From positions 12,979,547-13,043,546 of the forward strand of contig NW_024037058.1 of NCBI RefSeq assembly GCF_015706575.1: 64,000 bases of DNA, in the 5' to 3' direction. Origin of the DNA: Patiria miniata (Eukaryota > Echinodermata > Asteroidea > Valvatida > Asterinidae). This document shows positions 12,239-25,600 of this stretch, piece after piece. A program made the translations under genes and the position numbers. The notes beneath the pieces were generated by a model. That model saw nothing but the letters and a program-made list of their open reading frames with translations, ran no database searches and was not told the origin of the DNA. Numbering within the stretch: position 1 is the first letter of the stretch; each line of letters opens with the position of its first letter.

Positions 12239-13601
12239 TAACTCATACATTTTCCATACTATACACCCACACAGTGTGCCTATGCAGTGTGTATTGTTTT
12301 CAGTACAGAGCAATTCCAAGTTTTAGGGTCATTTGACATTGACAGTTTCTCAGTACAGTCAAGTTACTAGACCATTGTTTTATATGATTACTCAATCATA
12401 CTCGCTCATCTTTATTTACGAGAATAAGGAAACCAAGACATGACTAGATTATAATAACATTAATTTAATTTAAATGACGAAATTGTTCCCTTCTTAAATA
12501 TTTGATATTTCAACTACATCCTGTTTCCCAAGTACCACATGAGCAGTTCTTCATTCAATTCGATTTGATTCAATTCAATCGGTGGCGAATCCAGGGGGGG
12601 GGGGCACTATGCTAGACTTCTTCTGACATCAATCCCACCAAAGAAAACCCGCTCAACAACCATTACAATGCGCCGTGAAAATGTCCATATTTTATGTAGT
12701 ATGCATGATAATGGTCAGTTTTGAAGCTCGCACCCCCATTTCCAAGTTCCCAATCCCATAGCCTATATTTCAAAATGTGTTAAGGTTTTGCCTGAAAAAG
12801 GGGCACTTCTTCTTAGAGGAAACTGGACCAACCATGCCTACATATTAACTCTAACCCCTTGGATATTTTTACTAGAAAGTATCCTGAATCCGCCAAAATC
12901 ATTAAATTTTGATGGAAAACAAATGTTGGTGTCCCAAGTCCATCAGAATCCACTAGTGAGTCCACCAGAATCCCTCGTACACAGTACACACCAAACATAT
13001 GCCAAGGAGTTAAACTGTTGAGATCCCGAATCAATCAGAGTCCACCAACTAGCTGATCAATATGGAGGTATCCTGAATTCATCAAAATCATGTAGTACTG
13101 CTAGGCTTACTGTCCTGAATCCATCAAAATCTCCTAACTTTATCAATATGGAGGTACATGTATGCTAAATCCGCCGAAATCTTCCAAAAACAGGGGTGTG
13201 GATTTTGATGGATACAGGTAAGTTAGGGTTAAAGTACAACAGTGTCTTCATTCAGAATAACATGCAAGTTGGAATTAGCCCCATAAAAGTACCAGTCTAC
13301 TGGACAACTATCGCATCCTGGGCCCTACCCCCTTTTCCTCTCTGCTTTTACTAGTCATATTTTAATAAAATCTCGACTACATGTACTTGAATTTATACAA
13401 ATTACCAAATGTTGTGTGTACAGATTGTGTTAAATTAATGGAATGTAATAAGTTGTCACTGACCAGGTTCTTTTTAAAATATTTATATTTACATGGAGAC
13501 AAAGTACCTGTAGGTAAAGATTTGTTATTACTCCTTTCTTGTATTCAAGGTTTAACAGTTAATGCATGTAGATCAACTGTGAACTGCCTATTAAGCCAGC
13601 A

Positions 13602-13695
13602 ATGGAACCACAAGCTAAAAGCAAACACAAGGCCTTGAAGAAGGGACAGGCTGAGTGGCAGATAGTCCCACCAAAGAAACGAAATTCTCCTAAAG
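13602..13695 (+). CDS. SAMD9-like gene, exon 1 (start, basic N-terminus)
   Basis: It encodes MEPQAKSKHKALKKG and ends PPKKRNSPK, a Lys-rich stretch of 31 codons. The GTGAGT donor follows 13695. The in-frame upstream TAG supports this start unless a further 5' exon splices in between. Confidence 0.7.
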
Positions 13696-16600
13696 GTGAG
13701 TTCAGAGCCCTGTTTCACGGGGTGCTAAATAAACAAATGCACTGCTTGGCAAATTTAGGCAATACCGGGTATTCACTCAGCTGAAAAAAAGGGATAATTT
13801 GAAGGGGAAAAAGTTACAATTTGAAGAGAAAAAAAGGATCCAAATTTTTCACTTATTGTTTTGAAAGTACAATGAAGAGTATAGCAAAGTAGTCTGTGTA
13901 TTTAATGTACAGCCAATCCCAATCCCTACCTACCTACACACGGCACATTTTATTGTAACAAAATGAACCAAAAAGATGAAAATGTACTTGTTTGGCCAAT
14001 GCTTGATTTTATTTTTACATTTTAGGAAGTCCAGTACCAAGTCCATCCATGAAACCTTTGCCACTGAGAGCAGGCTCACTAGACATTGCAAGTTCATCAG
14101 ACAGCTCAGATCAACATACCGGAAGTTCAGCAACAGGTAGCTGCAATTTGCGTTGATTTTTTTTTTCTCTTGGGGAAATAGGCAGAAATTAAACTACATG
14201 TACGTGTGGTATCTTCCAGAAACAGGTTTCATGTCCACGTGAGTTTAAATTTAAAACAAAAGGCTCAAGTCAAGACTTGCTGTCAGGTTTTATAGCTACA
14301 ATGTGAAGGGGCAATTTAAATTTCTAAAGACTACATTCTATTTTGTCTTGAAGTGAAAAAAACCCACCAATTTATCTTTCGTAGACTTTTAGTCAATGCT
14401 AGATCAATTAGCCCATTACTCCATACAGCCATTTAACTTTAAGGTATGCAAGTCACAAAGTTACTCTGTACAGAGAACACTGAAGACCTAGATTTTCATA
14501 TCAATTTACAGATTGTTAATGCTCACTTTTGTTAAAGTTTTGATGTTCATGGCTACTTTGTGTACCTATAATGGAATGCCGCACTTCACGCAGCACCCGC
14601 TACCGGTAGCTGAACAGTGCACCCTCAATTGACGTATTTTTGAGAAGGGGTTCATTATCAGGTCTTGAAATGCATGTTTCGGAGTGTTTTCATAGAGATA
14701 ATGTTGTAATATTGAACTATTAAAAGTCAAAATAAAAAAAAAATGCAAAGAAAAGTGAAACAAAACAAATATATCATTTTTTTTCTGTGCCAACTGTGAC
14801 TTCAGGGGACAGTGAATCGAAGCATATCACAGTTAAGGATCTCCATATACTGAATGACTAAATAATCCGAGTTTTTAGGACTTTTATAAAAACATGACAC
14901 ACAGACATCAGCCTGACAGACAGACATTAGACAGACAGACAGGGATCTTTTAATACAGGATTCAGTTCATGTGCAATACTTTTCAAAATGTTAAATGTAA
15001 TGCATTCTCTTTTCTCTTAATGCAGACTGCATGTGTTGTACTTTTGGCTGATTATTCTGCAGTTGTACTACATAATTTACTTCATGAAAAAAAATAAACA
15101 GTTTACATCGTACAAATGTACATAATACCATTTTACATGCTTTACAGTTTCAGGCAGAAATGGCAGGCAGCGTAGTTTAACTGACGTCTACTTGCAGGAC
15201 ATTGCAGAAGAAATGCATTCTTCAAAGTGGAAGCCCATCTTCAGATATCTTATGTCTGCCTATGATGGGAAGTCTTCAGTCGACGTGATGATTGGTGACA
15301 TAGAGGAGAACTTCCAGATCGCAGTAGAACGAAGATTCCAGGCGCTGAAGAAGTGGGTGAGCACCATAGAAGAGGCTGCAACTCGAGAGATACTTGAAGA
15401 GGCATGTGATAGGTACATGTATAAATGCCCCTTTGATGCTGATGAGGGAAGCTATCTCATAGTGTCAGGTGCTGGTGCTGCAAGTAAATCAAAGCAGGAA
15501 GAAACTGGTAAGTCCCTGTATGTGTATCAGGAATGTGTTGTGTCACTTTGTCACCAACACCACGAAGTAACACCCATCTACATGTACATACCAGTAAAAA
15601 CTAGCAAAAACGGCAACTAAAGTTGAACGCTTTCTAAAACAACACTTTGCGTCAAAATGACAGAGTATTTTCAGTTGGGTTTCTCGTTGTGGACACTTGA
15701 TGGATTAAATTTATTAAATTTGCTGTTTGTCACCCGTTTGTGTATTATATAAACAAGAAAAAAGAGAAAAAAGATGAATGTTAGGCCAAAAGAAAAAAGT
15801 CTCCGGTTTCTGGTATGGAGCTTGCCCAAAAAGTGGTGCGGCGACGTGGTTTTTTTTCTTTTTTGCCCGACTTTTTTGCTTCAAATCAGTGTCGGCTGAT
15901 GACTGCAAATGGTGGCCGACTAAACTTAGTGCAAAATGTACGGGAGTCCAGAGAGTCCACATAAAGCTTATTCTCGATCATACCCCCATCTAAAAACACG
16001 TTAAAATTGTGCTGCAGCAGAATTCCAGTCGAACCAGTGAGTTTGGCGGTTTTGAGACATCATCTTTTATTGAAAAATTTTTTTTTCATTTTGCCGACGC
16101 GCATGGCTACGGCGACGCGCGCGCATACCAGAAACCGGAGACATTTTTTTTGGCCTTAGTTCATGAAACCGAAAAAGCTGCGAAACTGTAAATTTTCGTT
16201 TTCACGAAGTAACACTCTTCAATGTATACAACACGAGGAAAGTGCAACTTCAGGTCAGCGCGCGCGCGCTCATACAACTTATTACAAGAAGAGTGTTACT
16301 TCGGAAAACGTTTTTGCTCACTTATGAGCAGAGTGCGCACCATGCATTCCAATGGTAAATGGAACTTGAGTGTTACTTCGTGAAAACAAAAATTGACATT
16401 TTTCGCAAAAGTTGCCATGGATAGTTAGCATAATTATTAAAGTAAAGCATTTGAAGCTTTGAAACTTTGTGCAATGGTACGCCTTGATGAATAATGTTTA
16501 CAAATAAAAAAAAACTGAAAATCGAAAAAAATATGGTTTAACATGGTAGAGTGTTACTTCGTGGTGTCGGTGACGACTTGTTTGATCTGATTTTTATTTT

Positions 16601-19600
16601 TACTTTTGAGCAGGTACATGTTGCTATGAATTTTAGCTGAAAGGTTAATTTTTGCCAAAAACCTATCCCTCTAGGGATGTGTGAAAAATTATATTAAAAT
16701 TAGAGGATTCAGGGCTGTTTGGGCTATTAATGAAACAATTTTGTAAAATGGTTCACACAGAGGCTCATGATTTAAGTAACCATTTTAAGTTGATATTAAC
16801 CTTAACAACATGAATTCTAAAAATGGATTCATCAACAAATCATGTTTTTTGTTACTTTTGATTCCCAAATTTGTTTACGACACTTTATACAATTGACCAG
16901 GTGCAAGACCTAAGGAGAGGGTGCTGAAACCACAAGCATGTGTGACTTGGGACGGACAAGAGCTGTCTATCCATCGAGGAGCAGAAATTGAGACAACAGT
17001 TCCGCTGAAAGGCATAATAGACATTTACACAGGTATATTGTAAGATACCATGTAATACATGAACATAAAATATTCACATAATGAAGGTCCATACCATATG
17101 TATGTTATAATCATTCCTTTTTTAAAGTGACTAATTACCAGGTACATGCACAATGACATGTGTGTGCATGGATATATTTAAAATATTGAGAATACATCAA
17201 CCTTTCTCATGAGATGAAGCCATCTTTAACTCTTTCAGTGCCAAACTCATACATACATGTACGAGTTATATTTGTTAGTACGAAAGGGCCAACCTCGTAC
17301 ATGTACGAGGTAATGTTTGTGATTAAAATCGCCAAACCTCGTACATATGTACGAGGTAGAGTAAGCATGTTATCAAAAGGGGGCGCTCTCGCTCTTTCTA
17401 ATGGTACCATTTTCATGCATGTACGACCTGTATTTTTTTTTTTATTTGAGTTCTTGCGAGAGGGTGCAGCACTAAAACTTGTCTTTTCTGCAAAAAGTGC
17501 GGAATTCCCCTGTGTGCAGCACAGTGTTTCTGAGTGTATCACCATGTATGTGACTACTATTGACTTTCCAATATACCAAGGATATACATGCAGAGAGCAA
17601 CAACAACAAATTAAGTGAGTAAAACTTATTTCCTTTTTTTTTACAGAATTTTGAACAATTAACAAAAACGCTCGAAGTTGGGCACTTTAGGGTTAAACTT
17701 TTCAAATTTCGCGGGCACTGAAAGAGTTAATTTTGTAGGAATCAAAGCAAGGCAAATAACATCAATACAAAACATATCCCTAAACATTTACATGTACAGT
17801 GTACAACTAAACAAGGGCATTCACTTGGGCTTGGCAATTTATGTTCACCCATTGCCAAAATATTCCACTTTTGTACCCATTATTTCTCATATCCCACATT
17901 AGGCCATCAGCCTCGCTCCAAAATTTTGGCCACCGGTATCAAATGAGGGGAATAATCGTCATAGCGACTTTTGGCAAGGTATACACCTCCACAGTTGGAA
18001 AATATGTGATAGCATTGCAGTGGTGGCAGCTTTTTGGGTGTTACCACCCTTTTTCTCAAAATGGCCATCAAAATGCTTGTTACCATTCTAGGGGCGGTAT
18101 ACCTTGGGCATGAGCACTATAATCATTGATGCCCTGATTTGATACCGACCAAACCTCCATGCTGATGGCCTACATAGAATAAAGAAAACAAACTGTTCTT
18201 GACATATACATGTATGTACATGTAAAACTGCAGTTTTACATAATTACTGTGTAACACTTAACTTCAGCTTGTGATTTTAAAACAAACTTTACAGCAAATA
18301 AACACATACATGTACCTAGACGTTGAATGGGTACGGCATGTTTGGACAAAATTTTTCATACATTTTAAATCTCTATATTATTCTGCTTTAACTAGAATTA
18401 GAGTACATGTACACTTATACTGTACACAGCAGTTATGCATCCATTCTTGGTTGCATTATTTGCCTCGCTTTGATTTCCAAGATACAATGTACATATGGTT
18501 CAAATTCTTCTTTTTTAATTTTTCTTATTGATTGTTGAAATTGGAAATAAATGTTGATGAAACTAAAACTGAAACTGAACGGTTTTGGACTTGTTGTAAT
18601 TTAACATATTATAGTACATTGTACATGTACGTGTGTACATGACATAGGAATATCACATTTTTTAAACAATCTATTTTTTGATATTTTGTAGAAAACCTTT
18701 TAGGGTACAATTGGATGTCACATGATCCACAAGGTTAAATTCAGGGTCAAAGTACGCATCGAAAATTCGCCATACTTCACATTGCTCCAACATCACAAAT
18801 AATGGTAACTTTGGATTCCTTATGATGTTGTTACCTTTCAAAATACACCAATACATTAACTCTTTCACTACGGCAAGCCGCTGACAGCAGCACACAAAAA
18901 ATTGTATATTGTACACATTGCTCCAACATCACAAATAATGGTAACTTTGGATTCCTTATGATGTTGTTACCTTTCAAAATACACCAATACATTAACTCTT
19001 TTGCTACGGCAAGCCGCTGGCAGCAGCTCGGAGACATCGCTGTGAACAAAAAGGGGTATCCCCTGACGTGTGCCTTATTTACATAATTTGTATCGTATAA
19101 CCTCTGACCCTAGTTTGAGCCGCTGTCAATGGCTCTCCGTCTCGCTGGGGTCTGCTGCAGGCTATTTTGAGCAGTTTGTTTACAGAGGGACATTTAAAGA
19201 TGGCGGTGTCCACATCGACACACGGCAGAATTTCCAGCGATTTATTACGTACAAACGTGAAAAAAATCGGGAAATTAAATTCCGTAGCGAAAGAGTTAAA
19301 CAATATAAGCCAACAGGTTATGGATGCTCATTTGAATATTGGCAGCCATATCCATTTTGAACTGCAAAAAAAATGGAAGTGGTTGCGTAAAAAGTATTAG
19401 CCCGATGGTGCTATAACTTAAAATTCAGCTTTTTCTGCCTCAATTACCTTATAGGCCTACAACAAAATTGAACAAATTTAAAAGGGATGAGGTTTGATCC
19501 ACGCGGTGATTTGACACATGACCCTTTATGCAAATACATGTGCATTGTTAGAAAAAGGTGAGCGGTCTTGTGGAGATGAGAAACATCCACAAGGTGCTAT

Positions 19601-22600
19601 TAATTCTATAAATGGAATGGTTATCGAATGCAGCAATTTTGTTGAAAGCCGCTTCTGCACATGATTTGAGAACATCCATGAAGAAAATTGGCTCATATTT
19701 CTTCTTTCTAAATCAGTCCAATATCAGCCATATACATGTACATTTGTACAGGTAACACCTTTCTGTTCTTAATAATATTTTAATGAGATTTGTGATTTTT
19801 TGACAAATGCAAGCACATGCAAATCTTGATTGGCGCGGCCATAGGGTTGGGCGCATGTTAAATCTTGTTAATGCATTTCAAATCATTTGATTGTGTTAAA
19901 GCTACAAAAATCAAATATTACATTATATAAAAAAAATGCACAGCCATACATGTCGCCAGATCATGAATGCGTTAATAAACATTGTTTACTCAAAAATGAA
20001 AAGCACAGAGCGAAACTTGTTATTAACACTGCATTTAAGAGTTTAGCTGCTATACTTGTCAAGTCTGAGACATTACATCATACATACATGTAGGCCATCA
20101 GCTGGGGGTTTGGTTGGCATCAAATGAGGGGAATAATGCTCATTGTGATTTTTGGCAAGGTATTCGGTACATGTATGCACCCCTGTCGTTGGAAAATAAT
20201 ACCGGGGGTAGCACTGCAGTGGTGGCAGCTTATTGGGTGATATTACTTTAAAAAAAAAACAAATGGCGGCCAAAACATGCGTGTTACCACATATACATGT
20301 AATCCGGTAACAAGCATACTGGCGGCCGTTTCGAAAGAAAAAAAACATTTAAAAGTGATATGACACCAAAAAACCTGTCCCCGCTAACATGGCAAAGCTA
20401 TCACACATTTTCTAACTCTAGATGTGTATAACTTGCAAAAAATGAGCATTGCTTCTTTCAATCATTTGATACCGGTGGCCCAATTGTTGGACTGAAGCTG
20501 ATAGCCTATAACGCATGTTGAGATTTAGTCACAAATCATACTATTGTACATTCACAATACACAGGTGTAGTATGATTCAAACAATGTTTATGAACATGCA
20601 ATGCATGTACATTTCCACAATATATCATCTGTAAATTCTACTCTCCTCGTGGGAGGTCAGTGTTCAGATGAGTATGTAAAACCCTTTAATACCAGGTACC
20701 CTTCAGGTTGAGACAGTTTATGACATGTATGAAGTCTTAAAGTAAGTGTGTCACAGAGAGAAATTGCACAAACAATGCACAGTGGTGAACAGTGAGGCAT
20801 GACAGAATCCACATGCTCTCCCTGAGCTCAACCAGCGGGATATGAAGTGCTATTCATACTCCACCAACTACCAGTGACTACGGAAGCTTGAATTGCCTTC
20901 CGCGATACCGCGTTACCGTGATAATTTATCACAGAAATCCGGAATTCAAAGATAAATCCTTCCTCGATACCGCGTAACTGTGATAATTTATCACAGAAAT
21001 CCGGAATTCAAAGATAAATCCTTCCTCGATACTGCGTTACCGTGATATTTTATCACAGAAATCCGGAATTCAAAGATAAATCCTTCCTCGATACCGCGTT
21101 ACTGTGATAATTTATCACAGAAATCCAGAATTCAAAGACAAATCGGTAACGAGGAAGGAATTATCTTTGAATTCCGGATTTCTGTGATGATTATCGCGGT
21201 AACGCGGTATCAAGGAAGGAATTATCTTTGAATTCCGGATTTCTGTGATAAATTATCGCAGTAACGCGGTATCGCGGAAGGAATTATCTTTGAATTCAGG
21301 ATTTCTGTGATAAATTATCACGGTAACGCGGTATAGAGGAAGGGATTATCTTTGAATTCCGGATTTCTGTGATAAGTTATCGCGGTAACGCGGTATCGAG
21401 GAAGGAATTATCTCTGAATTCAGGATTTCTGTGATAAATTATCACGGTGACGCGGTATCGAGGAATACGTATCTTTGAATTCTGGATTTCTGTGATAAAA
21501 TATCACGGTAACGTGGTATCGAGGAAGGATTTATCTTTGAATTCCGGATTTCTGCGATAAATTATCACAGTAATGCAGTATCAAGGAAGGATTTATCTTT
21601 GAATTCCGGATTTCTGTGATAAATTATCACGGTAACGCGGTATCGTGGAAGGCAATTCAAGCTTCCGTAACCAACAGAAGATTACCTCAAAACAATTTAA
21701 AGTGTGGGTGCTATTGCGAACCTGTAAAAAAAAGAAGGTAAAATATTTAGGGGTTTGAAGTGCAAAAGAGTGACTAGGAGAGCTACTAGCATCTTTCTTA
21801 CTTTTTGCAGAAGAGGGAAGGACATCAGATCATGCGACAATAGCAGAGGCCATGCTGACCTCCATCATCAATCCCAATCAGTCAGACCTCAAATACAGAA
21901 TGGAGCTTCAAGAACTGAGGGACCGTTTCCACATGAAGTTTGGTAAAAAGTTGTTATTTAGAGAGCTTGTTGTAGGAGGGATTGAGCCTTTTGTTAAAGA
22001 TAAGACGAAATGTCTGAAACTCATTCAGCAGGAAGGAAAAAAGTATGTAGTTCAGATTCATACAGGGGGTGGGAAAATAGTACCTAGTACAGATGTGAGT
22101 GATGCTGGTAGTGACATTGAAAGTGAAATAGAGACTTATCAGACGGCATCTGAACCTTCATCAACTTGCTCCTCCCCGTCAGGCTTTGTATATCAAGAGG
22201 AAATACCTTGGCAACTACCCAAAAGAAGTCCTCGGGCCCCGAATAACAGAGGTGACTCAACTAAGAGTTTGTGTAAGACCCCTGACAGAAAATATTGCCC
22301 AAGAGTAGAAGCCGATGAGCTAAGGCCTTTAATGGAAAAGTGTAAGGGAAGCCATCTCATATTCAGAACTGAGGACGAGTATGTGGGAGAAGAAGGTTCA
22401 AGGGTGTTCACGAAGGATGTTGTGGCCTTGTGGAATACTCCAAGAAAAGGTAAGGATGATGCATACATTGTTGTAGGTGTAAAAGCTTATTCCTCGCCTC
22501 CACATGATTTGCAAGGTCTGAAACAGGTTGGCAGAATAAATGAAGACTACCAGGAGAAGTTCATGAACCAAAGCTTTTCATACAAGCCACAATTTTGTTA

Positions 22601-25600
22601 CTCTGAGGCTGGGTACTCTGATAAAATCTATGGTGTTGTGCGCATTGCAAATGGTAAGGGCTACGGAGATGTTTGTTATGCTAAAGATACATGCATCAAT
22701 GGGGAATGGTCTCAGAATGACATTTTGTTCAGAGACGGCAATACATTTGCTTGTGCAACTCGTAAAGATCAAGGTCCAATATACAGATGGTTTAATAAGA
22801 GGAACTCCAGTGGCACACCAAGAGATGCAATGGATAGCAACTGGGAAGAATTCATTCATCTAATGGATGTTGAAAACCATCAAAGACGAAGCTACTGCTT
22901 ACTGGTAAGTCGATGTCCAAGTGAAACATCTGAATTAAGTACCTTGGGCAATTTCCCCTGGATTAAAATTTGGGATTTTGATCCAGATAGCAGAGAGAGT
23001 GGCTTGTTGTCAAAGTGTGAGGCAACTATTCAGGACCAGATAAGCATAACAACATGGAAAGATCCTCTACAAACATCTCAATCGAACTCCTTCAGGGAAT
23101 GGCTCTTCGTGCGAGGCTTGAGGAGTATTGAAGAGAGTCTTGTCTTGGGAAAAGTCAAGGAGTGGGGTAAACTTGTAGGAGCATCGCTTGATGCACATCG
23201 CGACCAGATCAACAGGTTTTGTGAAAAGAAGCCACTGACTGTGGTCGTTCTGTGGTATGGCAGCAAGGATTGCCTCAGGCATCTGCACAAAGCCTTGGGA
23301 AAGATTGATGAGTGTCCGAGTGGCATAAAATATGTCATTTGCATGCAGCAGACTCCGGATGATGAGGACAGTCAAGGTGTGGTCAAAGAACTGTGCATGC
23401 AGTTAGAAATATCAAAGGTAATCGAGATACCACTTGAACGACTATGCTTTGAAATGAGCATGCTCCCTTGTTGTCGGAAGCCTTCAGTCAGAAGCCATGA
23501 ACTGCCAGGTAATACCATCCTTAAAAGCCGTGACTCCGAATGGCTTCACCAAGAACTTGACATACTCTTCAAGGGGGAATTCTCAACAGAAGACGGGTCC
23601 AATTACGGAGAGGCTTTTTTGAAGGGTGGAAATCTCACCTGGCAAGAAATAGAACACGGTGTCTATGATGCCAAGCGCTCTGTTGCATCCAAACTCTCTG
23701 CTTCCCTTCAGAAACGGCTTTACAAAGGCCTTTCTGGCATTGTTACTCTCTTCCATGAACCGGGTGCAGGTGGGACAACGTTGGCTCGCCGGACACTGTG
23801 GGATCTCCATGATGACTTCCCATGTGCATGTGCAATTTCTGATGTCATTGACCCCAGTGCAATATATCAAAGGTTAGAAATGCTGTATCAATGCACCCAT
23901 CTGCCCATTCTTCTTCTTGTTGATGGTCAAGAATCGAGACTGGTGAAAGAGCTGTTTGAGATGAGTCAGAATATCCATATCATCATCCTGAACGTACAAA
24001 GATACAGAGTGGAAATTAGAAACAAGACTAGCCAAGGAGATAAGTTTTGGCTCAAGGGTGAAGTTGATAAGAATGAGGCTAGGCGTTTCAGCCTTGTCTT
24101 TTCAAACAAGTGTAGTGGAGATACAAAAAAGAGGTTGGAATATATGGTACAAGATGTGGAAGAACAAGTAACCCCACACTATGTGTATGAATTTGGCTTG
24201 ACAGTATATGACACCGCATACGTTGGACTAAGATCTTATGTATCAGGGTACTTGAATCTGAACAGTCAAAGTTTGGAATGTTTGGCCAGTTGGCAGAGAG
24301 CAGTGGGTTACTTGGCACTTGCATTTTACTATGGACACAAGAGCATTCCCTGCCAATTCTTCTCCATCCTGTTTGATAAGAAGGAATCTGAAGTTGTAAA
24401 GGCTGATGATGTCTTGACACACAGTGGAAAGCAGTTTGTTCTGGAAGATGTCAGGAACTGCACCTGGAGGATAACACACCATGCAGTTGCCCAGGAAATC
24501 CTAGAGCAGATACTGTATGGCAGGCGGAAAGGCAACAAATATCTCCGCCTCAGCATAGAAGCATGCAGGAACCTGAAGAAGTTTGCCAAAGACTTCTTGA
24601 CATATGCTAGTGAGAAGCAACAGAAATTAAAGATTGACCCTTCTTCCTCGATCATGCGCATTGTGCGTGGTATCTTCATCCACCGGGATTACAGAGATAC
24701 TGGGCAGGATGAGTACCATAAGCGTGACCGTCTTTCCAGACTTCTGTGTGACATACCTTGCTCCAAATCCTCCTCGGACCAGCTGGAGCTCATGGAACAT
24801 CTTGCATCATGCTTCCCCGAAGATCCAACATGCATCTTGCACTTGGGAAGAGCGCATCTTTTGATTACACAGGACTTGGACCTTGCCAAAAAGTATCTCG
24901 TAAAGGCTAAAGATCTTCGTAACAGAGAAAGAAAGGCCAACCAGGAAAAATATGACAGGATGTCTGGTGAAAAAGCAAGTGACGGTGGCTCCAAAGATGA
25001 CAGTACCCTATGCACAATATACCACAACTTAGGCAATCTTTCCCATGAGCAAATAAAAAAACACATTGGTGGTGGGAAACTTGGAGACGGCAAAAAGTAC
25101 AAATGTATGCTGGATGAAACAAGTGACATCCTGGTGAAGGTGATCAGACATGCTCGTACTGCAGTTGACCACTTCACTAACTGTAGACAATTTCGGAGCA
25201 AAGGAATGGATGCTAGTTATGGTTTCATTGGAGAGATAAAGATGCGACTGCACGTTGCAGATTTTGTGGAGAAATGCTACAAACAGGGTGGATACTATGG
25301 CTTCTTGTCTGCTGAGCACAGCGAAAGTGAACTTAGAGATTTTGTCGAGAGCTGCTTTGGCTGTGTTGAAAATCTCCTCAGAGAGTACCAAGATTTGATG
25401 TCACCAACAGGTCAGGCAGAAACAGAAGAGCTGGACAGTTGTCTGAACTGGTTCTACGCCATTTTTCACGACCCAGAGACTGCTTTGAAGTTTTGGCAAG
25501 GTAAGGAAGGAGTGGATAGTAACAGAAGCAAAATTGCTGTCTATAAGTTGAAACATAAGAGACAGCTGAAAGCATCAACTCGCAGGACTCCCTCCCAAGT

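Larger units (their letters stand above)
7906..13601. other. Intergenic region between the divergent L1-family and SAMD9-like genes
   Basis: No gene is recognised here. It holds the diverged repeat at 8045-8210, G/T-rich low-complexity sequence at about 9160-9470 with long G and C runs, the foldback element at 10392-11133, C-runs near 11570 and 11625, the Harbinger-like MITE at 11870-12238 and a patch at about 12870-13215 in which variants of GAATCCATCAAAATC recur. Promoters of the two flanking genes must lie here but show no clear core element. Confidence 0.5.

Noticed and set aside
12870..13215. Recurring GAATCCATCAAAATC variants as a possible regulatory array
   Set aside because: Spacing and orientation are irregular and the match is loose; could be a decayed repeat.
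17207..17665. Overlapping 152- and 134-residue ORFs on both strands
   Set aside because: Both are produced by the inverted, GTAC-palindrome-rich interior of a TTAA-ended MITE.
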